Assembly (NCBI RefSeq): GCF_900103585.1
Contig: NZ_FNHV01000005.1
Span: 1-64,000 of the forward strand
DNA length: 64,000 nt
Direction: 5' to 3'
From: Streptomyces sp. cf386
GTDB taxonomy: Bacteria; Actinomycetota; Actinomycetes; Streptomycetales; Streptomycetaceae
The position numbers and the translations under genes are program-made. Each line of letters opens with the position of its first letter. Position 1 is the first letter of the stretch. This document shows, piece after piece, positions 11,293-19,911 of this stretch. Below the pieces are notes generated by a model. That model did no database searches. It worked only from the letters and a program-made list of their open reading frames with translations, and was not told the DNA's origin.

Positions 11293-13542
11293 GTGACCAC
11301 CGCGGCAGCGGGAGGGCCGGTCCGGGCGCGGCTGCGCGACCGTGTCGCGGCCTCGGACCCGGGGTTGCTGCGGCTGGGCGCAGGGCTGCGGACGGTGGGC
11401 GCGATAGCCCTCGCGCTCACCGTGCTCGCCCTGCTGGGCACCGATGTGACCCACCTGGTGGCGGGCGCCCTGGCCGCGATGGTCGCCACCTTCGCCATCC
11501 GGGAGAAACAGCGCGGACAGCAGGCCGTCACGCTCGCACTGGGGCTTCCGGTGGCGCTGGCGTCGATGACGGTCGCGGCGGTTCTGCACAGCAACGTCCT
11601 GGCGGGCGACCTGGTCTTCGTCGCGCTCATCTTCTGTGCCGTCTACGGCAGAAGATTCGGCGACCGAGGCACCGCACTCGGCCTGATCGGCTTCCAGATC
11701 TACTTCATGTCCCTCTTCGTCGGCGCCACCGTCGACGACCTGCCTGAGCTGTGCGGCGCGGTCGCGGTGGCCTTCGGGTGCAGCGCGCTGGTGCGTTTCG
11801 TGCTCGTGCCGGAGACACCGTCGGGAGTGCTCCAGCGGTTGCGGGATGCTTTCCGCGCCCGGCTGGCCCAGCTGCTGTCGGCTCAGCTCGACCTGCTCGA
11901 CGCCGGCCCGGAGGAGGCGGACCGGGCCCTGGAGCGGGTGCGCGAGGGCACCGCGCGGCTGCACGAGACGGCGCTGCTGATCCAGGGCCGGCTGGCGGAG
12001 GGGACCGCCGACGAGGCCGCAGCCCGGCTGATCCAACGGCGGGTCGCGGACGCCGAGATCGCCGCCGAGCGTCTCGGGCTGTCGCTGCTCGGCGCACGCG
12101 GCGCCGAGCGCGTGGACACGCTGACCCTGCATCTGCCGGACGCGCCCGTCCCCTCGGGCGGACGGCAGCCCGTACGGGACGTGGCGACGGCCACGCTGCG
12201 ACGTGACCTGGAGGCGCTGCGCCTGCTCGTCCTGCGCCCCGTCGACCAGGCCGCCGGGACCTCGGTGGCCCACCTCCGCAACCGGCTCCTCGGCTATCGC
12301 GACGAGGAGAACCTGCCCGACGCCTCCCCCGCCGTGCAGGACGTCTTCCGCCGCATCGGCGAGGCCTCCCGAGCGGTCCTCGGGCTGCGGATCGCCCTCG
12401 GCGGGGCCCAGGACGAAGCGGACGACACCCCCGCCACGGCCCGCTCGCGCGAGGAGCTGGACGCGGAGGACGCCGTGCTCGACGCCGAGGAGGAAGAGCC
12501 GGCGGAGGAACTCCGGGGTCTGCGGCGGCCCACCACCCGTGCCGCCGTGCAGGTCGCCGTGGGGTCGGCGCTGGCCATCGTCGGCGGCGAGATGCTGTCC
12601 CGGGACCGCTGGTACTGGGCGGTGCTGACCTGCTGGATCGTGTTCCTCAACACCGCGTCCACCGGCGAGATCCTGGTCAAGGGCTACCGCCGCCTGCTGG
12701 GCACGGTCCTCGGCGTCCTGGCGGGCATCGTGCTGGCGGGCGCCGTGGGGCACCACACCTGGACGGCGTTCGCGCTGGTGCTGCTGTTCGTCTTCGCGAT
12801 GTTCTACTCGGCACCGCTGTCCTACACGCTGATGTCCTTCTTCGTCACCGCGGCGCTGGGCCTCCTCTACACCCTGCTGCACACCTACAGCCTCTCGGTG
12901 CTCGTGCTGCGCATCGAGGAGACGGCCCTCGGCGCGGCCTGCGGGGTGATCGCGGCCGCCTTCGTGCTGCCGGTGCAGACGGACCGCCGTACGAACGAAC
13001 TCCTCGCCACCGTGCTGGAACGGCTCGGCGAGGTCACCCGCAGCGCCGTCGACCAGCTGAGCGGCGGGCCGCCCGACGAGCTGCTGGACCAGGCACGCGA
13101 CCTGGACCAGTCGCTGGCCGATCTGCGGGCCGCCACCCAGCCGCTCACGCATCCGGTGACGCCCCTGCGGGCGCGGCGTGAGACCGCCCGCTATGTCGTC
13201 GCGCTGCTGGAGACGTGCGCCTACCACGCGCGCTCCCTCGCCGCGACGGCCGAGCTGCTGCCGACCCACCCGTCGATCGCTGCGGATCCCCGGCTGCGCC
13301 GGGCAGCGGGGCGAATCGCGCACAACATCGAGGCGATCTCCGCGCATGTCACCGGCGAGCACGCGACGGACGGCATCGAGACCGGCCCGAGCATCGCCTC
13401 GCTCCTGGGACCGGACGTCCCCGGTGCCCCGCGCTACGGCCGGGTCACCGACCGCGTCCTGCGGCATCTGCAACGCCTCGACGAGGGCGTGGCCGGTCTG
13501 GCCCGTCCGCTGGGCGTACCGGTGAAGGCACGGGAGGGATGA
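11293..13542 (+). CDS. FUSC-type integral membrane protein (aromatic acid exporter-like)
   Basis: 749 residues from the GTG at 11293, five bases after the ndh stop. It has two membrane blocks: an N-terminal group of hydrophobic helices (about residues 30-170) and a second (about 425-560) containing RDRWYWAVLTCWIVFLNTAS, the pattern of FUSC/YccC family proteins. Soluble helical regions lie between and after. Family members export aromatic carboxylic acids or other small molecules; the substrate here is unknown. An acidic linker (DAEDAVLDAEEEEPAEE-like) precedes the second block. Coupling with a respiratory NADH dehydrogenase is noted, but its meaning is not clear. Confidence 0.82.
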   Translation: MTTAAAGGPVRARLRDRVAASDPGLLRLGAGLRTVGAIALALTVLALLGTDVTHLVAGALAAMVATFAIREKQRGQQAVTLALGLPVALASMTVAAVLHSNVLAGDLVFVALIFCAVYGRRFGDRGTALGLIGFQIYFMSLFVGATVDDLPELCGAVAVAFGCSALVRFVLVPETPSGVLQRLRDAFRARLAQLLSAQLDLLDAGPEEADRALERVREGTARLHETALLIQGRLAEGTADEAAARLIQRRVADAEIAAERLGLSLLGARGAERVDTLTLHLPDAPVPSGGRQPVRDVATATLRRDLEALRLLVLRPVDQAAGTSVAHLRNRLLGYRDEENLPDASPAVQDVFRRIGEASRAVLGLRIALGGAQDEADDTPATARSREELDAEDAVLDAEEEEPAEELRGLRRPTTRAAVQVAVGSALAIVGGEMLSRDRWYWAVLTCWIVFLNTASTGEILVKGYRRLLGTVLGVLAGIVLAGAVGHHTWTAFALVLLFVFAMFYSAPLSYTLMSFFVTAALGLLYTLLHTYSLSVLVLRIEETALGAACGVIAAAFVLPVQTDRRTNELLATVLERLGEVTRSAVDQLSGGPPDELLDQARDLDQSLADLRAATQPLTHPVTPLRARRETARYVVALLETCAYHARSLAATAELLPTHPSIAADPRLRRAAGRIAHNIEAISAHVTGEHATDGIETGPSIASLLGPDVPGAPRYGRVTDRVLRHLQRLDEGVAGLARPLGVPVKAREG

Positions 13543-13577
13543 CCGATCATCGAGGCGATACGGGGTACGCGTAGGGC

Positions 13578-13799
13578 ATGACCGATGTCGTGGACTCAGT
13601 CGAACTGCTGCGGCGGATGCAGCGCGCCAGGACCTGTGCCCGGCAGGAGGAGCGGACGTGGCGGGCACGGAGCGAGACGCTGAGGTCGACCGATCCGGAG
13701 GCGGCCCGCGACGCCGCCGTACGGACGCTGGCCTACGAGACCGTGATCGCGGTGCTGGACGAGATCGTGACCCCGGGGAGGCACTCAGAGCAGACTTGA
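13578..13799 (+). CDS. Small conserved-type hypothetical protein
   Basis: 73 residues, rich in Arg and Glu, with long predicted helices (MTDVVDSVELLRRMQRAR at the start) and no Cys, signal peptide or membrane span. It follows the FUSC gene by 35 bases on the same strand and may be part of that unit. Codon use matches neighbouring genes, with strong GC at the third position. No function can be assigned. Confidence 0.55.
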   Translation: MTDVVDSVELLRRMQRARTCARQEERTWRARSETLRSTDPEAARDAAVRTLAYETVIAVLDEIVTPGRHSEQT

Positions 13800-13859
13800 A
13801 ACATGGATCGGAGTGAAACCGGTCACGTACCCCGGTCACGGTTACGCAGAATCCCCCAA

Positions 13860-13967
13860 GATGGTTTACGGTTCATACATACGTGGTCACGGGGTAGACC
13901 GCATCCGTCCCCCGCGCACCACCACCTACGGCCCTGGCTGGCCTCCCCCGTCCAGCCAGGGCTTTTT
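13860..13967 (+). ncRNA. Candidate structured small RNA or leader ending in a terminator
   Basis: The 304 bases between the small ORF and the cyclic-nucleotide-domain gene contain no convincing gene but can fold strongly. GTGGT...ACCAC arms flank a CGGGG...CCCCG pairing around a loop. The stretch then runs directly into a perfect intrinsic terminator whose loop has a C run (CTCCCCC). C-rich loops in tandem hairpins are reminiscent of actinobacterial 6C-type small RNAs, but I cannot align it to that family. It could also be a 3' UTR of the upstream unit. The 5' end is a guess. Confidence 0.4.
13931..13967 (+). terminator. Intrinsic terminator
   Basis: GCCCTGGCTGG (13931-13941) pairs perfectly with CCAGCCAGGGC (13952-13962), with a ten-base loop, followed by TTTTT at 13963-13967. 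This is one of the few textbook rho-independent terminators in the window. Confidence 0.85.
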
Positions 13968-14103
13968 CATGCCCTCGGCGACCCGCCGCGCGAGATTCCC
14001 GGCCGAAACCGCCGTCCGCCGAGGTGCTCAGCGCGGCGGCAGCGGCTGAAATGGACGCAGGGAAAGCACCGGAACCTCAGTCCTCGGCGAGGAGCCCCGT
14101 GTC

Positions 14104-14559
14104 ATGACCAAAGCGATCAAACTGCTGACTGCCCTTCCGCAGCCTCAGCGCGAGCGCCTGATGTCGCTCGCACGGGAGGTCTCCTTCCCGGAGGACGCCC
14201 GGATCTTCGAGGCGGGCGGCACGGCCGACCGCTTCTGGGTCATCCGCTCGGGCGCCGTCTCCCTCGACCAGCGTGTGACGTCCATCCAGCGGGTCACCGT
14301 CGCCAGCCTCGGTGCGGGCGACCTGCTCGGCTGGTCCTGGCTGTTCCCGCCGTTCCAGTGGGATTTCGGCGCGGAGGCCTTCAGTCCCGTGCGGGCCTAC
14401 GAGTTCGAGGCGGCGGAGGTGCTGCGGCTGTGCGAGGAGGATCCGGGGCTCGGGATGTCGCTGGTGCGGCACGTCGCCGAAATCCTCGCCCACCGGCTGG
14501 AGATGACCCGGGGCAAGCTGATGGAGCAGTACGGGCAGCACCGGCGCAGCGTGCTCTGA
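14104..14559 (+). CDS. Stand-alone cyclic-nucleotide-binding-fold protein
   Basis: 151 residues. The whole protein is one CRP-type cyclic nucleotide-binding beta-roll: FPEDARIFEAGGTADRFWVIRSG and later LGAGDLLGWSWLFPP, then the C-helix. The phosphate-binding cassette is degenerate, and no helix-turn-helix DNA-binding domain follows, so it is not a classical CRP/FNR regulator. A role as a small ligand sensor acting through a partner is inference. GGCGAGGAG precedes the ATG. It is one of three proteins in this window with this fold (others at 30472 and 60304). Confidence 0.8.
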   Translation: MTKAIKLLTALPQPQRERLMSLAREVSFPEDARIFEAGGTADRFWVIRSGAVSLDQRVTSIQRVTVASLGAGDLLGWSWLFPPFQWDFGAEAFSPVRAYEFEAAEVLRLCEEDPGLGMSLVRHVAEILAHRLEMTRGKLMEQYGQHRRSVL

Positions 14560-14611
14560 GCGCGGGAAGCGGGTGCTCTGCCGCGTCGGGCTCGGTCTGC
14601 TCTGCGCCGCT

Positions 14612-15919
14612 TCAGATCCGGTAGCGGCGCAGGGCAGGGACCGCGACGGCCAGGCCCAGCATGAGGACGACGACCAGCAGGCCGCCGCCCACCGTTGCCG
14701 TACGCGCGCCGAAGGCCGAGCCCGCCGTGCCGTGCAGGACGTCGGCGAGGCGCGGTCCGCCCGCGACGACGACCGTGAACACGCCCTGCATCCGGCCGCG
14801 CATCTCGTCGCTGGCGGCGGACAGCAGGATCGCCCCGCGGAACACCATCGAGACCATGTCGGCGACCCCGGCGAGGGCCAGGAACACCACCGCGAGCCAC
14901 AGACTGCCGCTCAGCCCGAAGCCGGTGATGGCGGCGCCCCAGGCGACGACCGCGCCGATCACCATCCAGCCGTGCCGACGGGCCCGGGAGAACGTGCCGG
15001 AGAACAGTCCGCCGGCCACCGCGCCGATCGGGATCGCCGCGAACAGCAGACCGAGGGCCAGCCCCTCGCCGTACGACGCGTAGTTCTGGCTCGCCAGTTG
15101 GGGGAACAGGGCGCGGGGCATGCCGAAGACCATCGCGATGACGTCGGCCAGGAAGGACAGCAACAGCACCTTGTGCAGGGCGATGTAGCGGAAGCCCTCC
15201 GCGATCTCGCGCACACCCGCGCGCCGCTTCCCGGTGCCGGTCGTGCTCGCCGGCGGCGGCAGCGCGGGCAGCCGTACGACCGCCCAGACGGTGACGCACA
15301 GGGCGAGCGCGTCGATGAGGTACAGCTCGGCCAGGCCGATGACGGGGATGAGCACACCGGCGAGCAACGGCCCCACCACCTGGCCGGTCTGCATGACGGT
15401 CGAGCCGAGGGCGTTCGCGGCGGGCAGTTCGTCGGCCGGGACCAGACGGGCGATGGAGGCGTTGCGGGCCGGGGCGTTGAGCCCCCAGAACGCCTGCTGC
15501 ACGGCGAGCAGCACCATCAGCGTGGGCACGGAGTCGAGGCCGGTGACGGCCTGGAGCCAGAACAGCACCGAGGTGACGGCGATGCCGCTGTTGGTGATCA
15601 GCAGCAGCTTGCGCCGGTCCATGCTGTCGGCGATCGCGCCGCCCCACAGTGCGAACACCGCGAGCGGCAGCAGTCCGGCGAGGCTCGCGGCGCCGACCCA
15701 CGCCGAGGAGCCGGTGATGTCGTAGATCTGCTTGGGCACCGCGACCGCCGTAAGCTGGCTGCCGACGGCCGTGACGATGGTCGAGGACCACAGACGGCGG
15801 TAGGCCGGGCGGCGCAGCGGCCGGGTGTCCATCGCCCAGCGACGCCGGCCGCGCCGCTGGGTTTCTACCGCGGAAGGGTCCTTCTCCTGTGGTTCGGTAC
15901 TGCTCTCGCTGGTGTCCAC
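14612..15919 (-). CDS. MFS transporter (EntS/MFS_3-like exporter)
   Basis: 435 residues with about twelve hydrophobic segments after a charged N-terminal tail of some 30 residues. RPLRRPAYRRLWSSTIVTAVGSQLT opens the first helix, and GGAIADSMDRRKLL is the loop 2-3 MFS signature (G-x-x-x-D-x-x-x-R-R). The pattern matches the MFS_3 group that includes enterobactin exporter EntS and macrolide exporters. The substrate is unknown. The start is a GTG with AGGAAG upstream. The gene converges with 14104-14559 and is separated by 79 bases from the LysE-type gene on the same strand. Confidence 0.85.
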   Translation of the reverse strand: MDTSESSTEPQEKDPSAVETQRRGRRRWAMDTRPLRRPAYRRLWSSTIVTAVGSQLTAVAVPKQIYDITGSSAWVGAASLAGLLPLAVFALWGGAIADSMDRRKLLLITNSGIAVTSVLFWLQAVTGLDSVPTLMVLLAVQQAFWGLNAPARNASIARLVPADELPAANALGSTVMQTGQVVGPLLAGVLIPVIGLAELYLIDALALCVTVWAVVRLPALPPPASTTGTGKRRAGVREIAEGFRYIALHKVLLLSFLADVIAMVFGMPRALFPQLASQNYASYGEGLALGLLFAAIPIGAVAGGLFSGTFSRARRHGWMVIGAVVAWGAAITGFGLSGSLWLAVVFLALAGVADMVSMVFRGAILLSAASDEMRGRMQGVFTVVVAGGPRLADVLHGTAGSAFGARTATVGGGLLVVVLMLGLAVAVPALRRYRI

Positions 15920-15998
15920 GCGCTTCCTGGATGCTCGTTACATCTTTTCAAGCCGGAGATCACTATGGCAGCACCGCCCAGGTGTTCGGATCCGCGTC

Positions 15999-16613
15999 TC
16001 AGCTTCCGGCGATGAGGGTGGCACCCAGCCCGATCATCGTTGCCGCGACCAGACCGTCCAGCACACGCCAGGCCCCCGGCTTGGCGAGGTGGCGGCTCAG
16101 CAGCCGCGCCCCGAAGCCGAGCGCGGCGAACCAGCACAGGCTCGCCAGTACCGCGCCGAGTCCGAACGTCCAGCGCATCGGGCCACGGTCGGCGGCGACC
16201 GTGCCGAGCAGGAACACGGTGTCGAGGTAGACGTGCGGGTTGAGCCAGGTCATCGCGAGACAGGTCAGCACCGCCCGCCGCCGTGACCCCGCCGCGGCGC
16301 CGTCCGTCACCAGAGCGCCGCCGGGCCGGATGACCCGGCGGGCGGCGAGAGCGCCGTAGCAGAGCAGGAAGGCCCCGCCGATCCACGCGACCGCAGTCAG
16401 CACACCGGGCCACGCCACGACCACCGCGCCGACGCCGGCCACACCCAGGGTGATGAGGACCGCGTCGGACAGGGCGCAGATGCCGACGACGGCGAGAACG
16501 GCGTCGCACCGGATCCCCTGGCGCAGGACGAAGGCGTTCTGGGCGCCGATGGCGACGATGAGCGAGAGGCCGGTGCCGAATCCGGCCGCAGCGGTGGTCA
16601 AGGCGTTTGTCAT
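15999..16613 (-). CDS. LysE/ArgO-family amino acid exporter
   Basis: 204 residues, about six membrane helices. SLIVAIGAQNAFVLRQGI is the family signature at the N-terminus, and TCLAMTWLNPHVYLDTVFLLG is the second conserved block (WLNPHVYLD). Members export basic amino acids such as lysine and arginine across the cytoplasmic membrane. It is divergently transcribed from an ArgP/LysG-type LysR regulator with a 100-base intergenic region, the classic arrangement in which the regulator senses intracellular Lys or Arg and switches on the exporter. Confidence 0.92.
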   Translation of the reverse strand: MTNALTTAAAGFGTGLSLIVAIGAQNAFVLRQGIRCDAVLAVVGICALSDAVLITLGVAGVGAVVVAWPGVLTAVAWIGGAFLLCYGALAARRVIRPGGALVTDGAAAGSRRRAVLTCLAMTWLNPHVYLDTVFLLGTVAADRGPMRWTFGLGAVLASLCWFAALGFGARLLSRHLAKPGAWRVLDGLVAATMIGLGATLIAGS

Positions 16614-16649
16614 GCCATTGACGCTAGGGAAGCGATCTCTTGACGTACA

Positions 16650-16675
16650 GCTAAAGATTCTTACGTATCATTAGC
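16650..16675. promoter_or_regulatory. Dyad in lysE-argP intergenic region, likely LysR-type operator
   Basis: GCTAA (16650-16654) and TTAGC (16671-16675) are perfect inverted arms with a 16-base AT-rich spacer. They lie between the divergent exporter and LysR-type genes. The local AT content (TTACGTATCA) is far above the surroundings, as expected for an overlapping divergent promoter and operator. Confidence 0.5.
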
Positions 16676-16713
16676 ATTGATTAAGACGTCATTGCTCATG
16701 AGACAGGGCACGG

Positions 16714-17622
16714 ATGCGCACAGAGCTGACGGAGCTTCCCCTCGACCATGTACGGACCCTGCTCGCGGTGGTGGACGAGGGCACCTTCGACGCGGCCGCC
16801 GCCGCGCTGCATGTGACGCCGTCGGCGGTCAGCCAGCGGGTGAAGGCGTTGGAGCAGCGCACGGGGCGGGTGCTGCTGGTGCGGACGAAGCCGGTGCGGC
16901 CGACCGAGTCGGGTGAGGTCGTCGTCCGGTTCGCCCGTCAGCTGGCGCGGCTGGAGCGGGATGCGCGGGCCGAGCTGGGGATGAGCGGGGCCGGGGACGC
17001 GACCCGGGTGTCGATCGCGGTCAACGCCGACTCGCTGGCGACGTGGTTCCTGCCGGCACTCACGCGGGTGCCCCAAGAGCCGCCGCTCTGCTTCGAGCTG
17101 CGGCGGGAGGACGAGAGCCGTACGGCGACGCTGCTGCGGGAGGGGCTGGTGATGGCCGCGGTGACCTCGGCACCCGATGCCGTGGCGGGCTGCTCCGTAC
17201 GTCCGCTCGGCCGGTTGCGCTATCTGGCCGCGGCGAGCCCGGAGTTCGCCGAACGCCATCTCGCCGGCTCCCTGCGGGAAGCGCTCGCACAGGCGCCGGT
17301 GATGGCCTTCGACCGCAGCGACGATCTCCAGGACGCGTTCGTCCGCGCACTGCGGCGAACCCGCACCGGCGCGAGTGCGGTACGGCACTACGTCCCCACC
17401 TCGGAGGGCTTCCTGTCCGCCGTGAGCGCCGGCCTGGGCTGGGGCATGCTCCCCGAGGTACAGGCGGAACCCCTCTTCGAGGACGGCCGCCTCGTCCAAC
17501 TGGCCCCGGACCGCCCGGTCGACGTCCCGCTGTACTGGCAGCAGTGGAAACTGGACTCACCGGCACTGGCCGCGGTGACGAAGGCGGTGACGGCAACGGC
17601 GGCGGAGTCACTGCGCCGCTGA
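16714..17622 (+). CDS. LysR-family regulator, ArgP/LysG type
   Basis: 302 residues. The N-terminal winged helix-turn-helix reads VRTLLAVVDEGTFDAAAAALHVTPSAVSQRVKALE (about residues 13-48). The C-terminal effector domain starts near residue 90. Length and the TPSAVSQRVKALE recognition helix match ArgP/IciA/LysG regulators, which activate LysE/ArgO exporters when basic amino acids accumulate. Divergence from the LysE-type gene supports that role here. Confidence 0.9.
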   Translation: MRTELTELPLDHVRTLLAVVDEGTFDAAAAALHVTPSAVSQRVKALEQRTGRVLLVRTKPVRPTESGEVVVRFARQLARLERDARAELGMSGAGDATRVSIAVNADSLATWFLPALTRVPQEPPLCFELRREDESRTATLLREGLVMAAVTSAPDAVAGCSVRPLGRLRYLAAASPEFAERHLAGSLREALAQAPVMAFDRSDDLQDAFVRALRRTRTGASAVRHYVPTSEGFLSAVSAGLGWGMLPEVQAEPLFEDGRLVQLAPDRPVDVPLYWQQWKLDSPALAAVTKAVTATAAESLRR

Positions 17623-17656
17623 ACGGGTCGGGCGCTTCTCACCGCCGGTTCTGCAA

Positions 17657-17705
17657 CGCCCCAAAGGGGCGCGGGGAACTGCGCGACCGGCCACGACACC
17701 GCCGC
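17657..17705. repeat. Intergenic repeat element of Streptomyces type
   Basis: The stretch contains CGCCCC-AAA-GGGGCG (17657-17671), a short hairpin, then GGGGAACTGCGCGACC and a CCACGACACCGCCGCAG tail. I recall near-identical sequence (CCCCAAAGGGGCGCGGGGAACTGCGCGAC) repeated many times between genes in Streptomyces genomes. It lies between converging genes, where it could act as a terminator. Only one copy was noticed in this window. Confidence 0.6.
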
Positions 17706-17744
17706 AGACCCAAGACAACCCAGCGTGGCACCATCAGCGGACCG

Positions 17745-18449
17745 CTACCGCAACGCCTCCCGCTGGCCGGCCACGCTGTCCAGAAGCATCTCCAGAGCCG
17801 TCGGATAGGCGCTTGTCACCATCAGGTTCGCCAGCAGAGGCGCCGCCTCGGCGATCCGAGGATGGCTGCTACGAGGCAGCCGCGCATACGTAGAGCGCCA
17901 CATACCCTCGTCAGCGCGCAACGAGTCACTCGGCAGAGCCAACGACGCCGCGTCGAGCGCGGCAAAGGCAAGGGTCTGATCGATGAAGGCGTGATAGATG
18001 CGCACGGTGTCCCCCAGCGGGAACCCCGCGCTGCGCAGGATGTCCAACACGGCCTCGTCGGCGGCGAGTTCGTTGGCGCGCCCGGTGACCCGGTTCGTGG
18101 TCAGGACGGCGGCCTGCGGGTGGGCGACGTACGCGGCGTGGATGCGCAGCCCGACGGCGCGCAGGTCCTCCCGCCACTCCCCCGCCGGTTCCCAGCCCTG
18201 AAGCGCCTGGCCGATGAGGGCGTCACCGATGGCGAGGGTCAGCTCGTCCATGCCGCGGAAGTACCGGTACAGCGTGCTGGGGTCGGCGTCGAGGGCCAGG
18301 CCGAGGCGGCGGGCGGTGAGGCCGGCGCTGCCGTGTTCACGCAGCATGCGCAGCGCCGTCTCGACGATGAGCCGCTCGGAGAGCACGGTGCCGCTCTTCG
18401 TGGGACGTCGTCGGCGTCGTTTCTCCTCGGGAACGACTGGTTTCGGCAC
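17745..18449 (-). CDS. TetR-family regulator
   Basis: 234 residues. An Arg-rich N-terminal tail (RRRRRPTKSG) precedes the TetR helix-turn-helix: IVETALRMLREHGSAGLTAR then ALDADPSTLYRYFRGMDEL. The C-terminal ligand-binding domain is of the TetR_C type. The start is a GTG with GGAGAG upstream. It is divergent from the saccharopine-dehydrogenase-fold gene, and an inverted repeat overlapping that gene's promoter is a likely binding site, so it may control both. Confidence 0.88.
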   Translation of the reverse strand: MPKPVVPEEKRRRRRPTKSGTVLSERLIVETALRMLREHGSAGLTARRLGLALDADPSTLYRYFRGMDELTLAIGDALIGQALQGWEPAGEWREDLRAVGLRIHAAYVAHPQAAVLTTNRVTGRANELAADEAVLDILRSAGFPLGDTVRIYHAFIDQTLAFAALDAASLALPSDSLRADEGMWRSTYARLPRSSHPRIAEAAPLLANLMVTSAYPTALEMLLDSVAGQREALR

Positions 18450-18489
18450 GATGCTCTCCGTCCGTATGCCGCAGGCCCTCGCCTTATGC

Positions 18490-18527
18490 CAACGCCATTG
18501 ACCTTACGTGACCGGGAGGCGTTGTAT
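18490..18527 (+). promoter_or_regulatory. Promoter overlapped by inverted repeat upstream of the dehydrogenase gene
   Basis: TTGACC (18498-18503) and TTGTAT (18522-18527) with an 18-base spacer form a sigma70-type promoter read rightward. Inverted arms CAACGCC (18490-18496) and GGCGTTG (18518-18524) bracket it, overlapping both hexamers. This suits repression by the adjacent divergent TetR protein. Confidence 0.5.
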
Positions 18528-18588
18528 CTCCGGCGGGGCCCCATCACGTCGTAGACCTTCAGTGACCTTCAGTCGAGGGAGTCATGTC

Positions 18589-19806
18589 ATGCGTGTACTG
18601 CTCGTGGGCGCCGGCGGTGTGGGTACCGCCGTCACCCGGATCGCGGCCCGGCGTCCGTTCTTCGAGGCGATGGTGGTCGCCGACTACGACCTCGGGCGCG
18701 CCGAGGCGGCCGTGGGGGCGCTCGACGGCGACGCCCGGTTCCGGGCCGAGCGCGTGGACGCGAGCGACGAGGCGGCGGTCACCGCGCTACTGGAGCGGCA
18801 CGCGTGCGACGTGCTCCTCAACGCCACCGACCCGCGCTTCGTGATGCCGCTGTTCCAGGCCGCGCGCACGGCCGGGGCCACGTATGTGGACATGGCGATG
18901 TCGCTGTCGCGGCCGCATCCGCAGCGACCGTACGAGGAGTGCGGGGTCAAGCTGGGCGACGCCCAGTTCGAGCAGGCGGCCGACTGGGAGAAGGCGGGCG
19001 CGCTGGCCCTGGTCGGCATGGGCGTGGAGCCGGGTCTGTCGGACGTGTTCGCCCGGTACGCGGCCGACGAGCTCTTCGACGAGATCGAGGAGATCGGCGT
19101 CCGTGACGGTGCGAACCTCACCGTCGACGGCTATGACTTCGCGCCGTCCTTCAGCATCTGGACGACGATCGAGGAGTGTCTCAATCCGCCGGTGGTCCAC
19201 GAGGAGGGGCGCGGCTGGTTCACCACCGAACCGTTCAGCGAGCCCGAGGTGTTCGACTTCCCCGAGGGTATCGGCCCGGTCGAGTGCGTGAACGTCGAGC
19301 ACGAGGAGGTGCTCCTGATGCCACGCTGGGTCGACGCGCGCCGGGTGACCTTCAAGTACGGCCTGGGCGAGGAGTTCGTCAGCACGCTGAAGACGCTGCA
19401 CCTGCTGGGCCTCGACAGCACCGCGCCGGTGACCGTGCCGAGCGCCGACGGGCCTGTGCGCGTCTCGCCCCGGGATGTCGTCGCCGCGTGTCTGCCGGAC
19501 CCGGCGACGCTGGGCGAGCGGATGCACGGCAAGACCTGCGCGGGCACCTGGGTGCAGGGCGTCAAGGACGGGAAGCCGCGCGAGGTGTACCTGTACCACG
19601 TGGTCGACAACCAGTGGTCCATGGCGGAGTACGGCAGTCAGGCCGTGGTGTGGCAGACCGCGATCAACCCGGTCGTGGCCCTCGAACTCCTCGCCACCGG
19701 CGCCTGGTCGGGCGCGGGCGTACTGGGTCCGGAGGCCTTCCCGGCCCGCCCCTTCCTGGATCTGCTGACCGCGTACGGCTCCCCGTGGGGCATGCGCGAA
19801 CAGTGA
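18589..19806 (+). CDS. Saccharopine dehydrogenase-family oxidoreductase
   Basis: 405 residues from the ATG at 18589, which has GAGGGAG about seven bases upstream. The N-terminal Rossmann domain reads VLLVGAGGVGTAVTRIA, followed by LLNATDPRFVMPLFQAA and GMGVEPGLSDVFARYAAD, the pattern of the saccharopine dehydrogenase/carboxynorspermidine-synthase-like family. It probably uses NAD(P)H for a C-N bond-forming or -breaking reaction; the substrate is unknown. No lysine or polyamine gene lies next to it, although a LysE/ArgP pair is 2 kb away. Confidence 0.82.
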   Translation: MRVLLVGAGGVGTAVTRIAARRPFFEAMVVADYDLGRAEAAVGALDGDARFRAERVDASDEAAVTALLERHACDVLLNATDPRFVMPLFQAARTAGATYVDMAMSLSRPHPQRPYEECGVKLGDAQFEQAADWEKAGALALVGMGVEPGLSDVFARYAADELFDEIEEIGVRDGANLTVDGYDFAPSFSIWTTIEECLNPPVVHEEGRGWFTTEPFSEPEVFDFPEGIGPVECVNVEHEEVLLMPRWVDARRVTFKYGLGEEFVSTLKTLHLLGLDSTAPVTVPSADGPVRVSPRDVVAACLPDPATLGERMHGKTCAGTWVQGVKDGKPREVYLYHVVDNQWSMAEYGSQAVVWQTAINPVVALELLATGAWSGAGVLGPEAFPARPFLDLLTAYGSPWGMREQ

Positions 19807-19911
19807 CCGGATCTGCCGGGGTCCAACGGGGTTTCACTCGCGCATCGACAGGCGACTCGAAAACGAGTAATTCATCACCGAGGGCACGTTCGACGATCGC
19901 AGGTGACTTTG

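Noticed and set aside
13813..14049. 78-codon open frame overlapping the terminator
   Set aside because: It reads through a perfect intrinsic terminator, has unusual amino-acid content and no ribosome site; better explained as a structured RNA.
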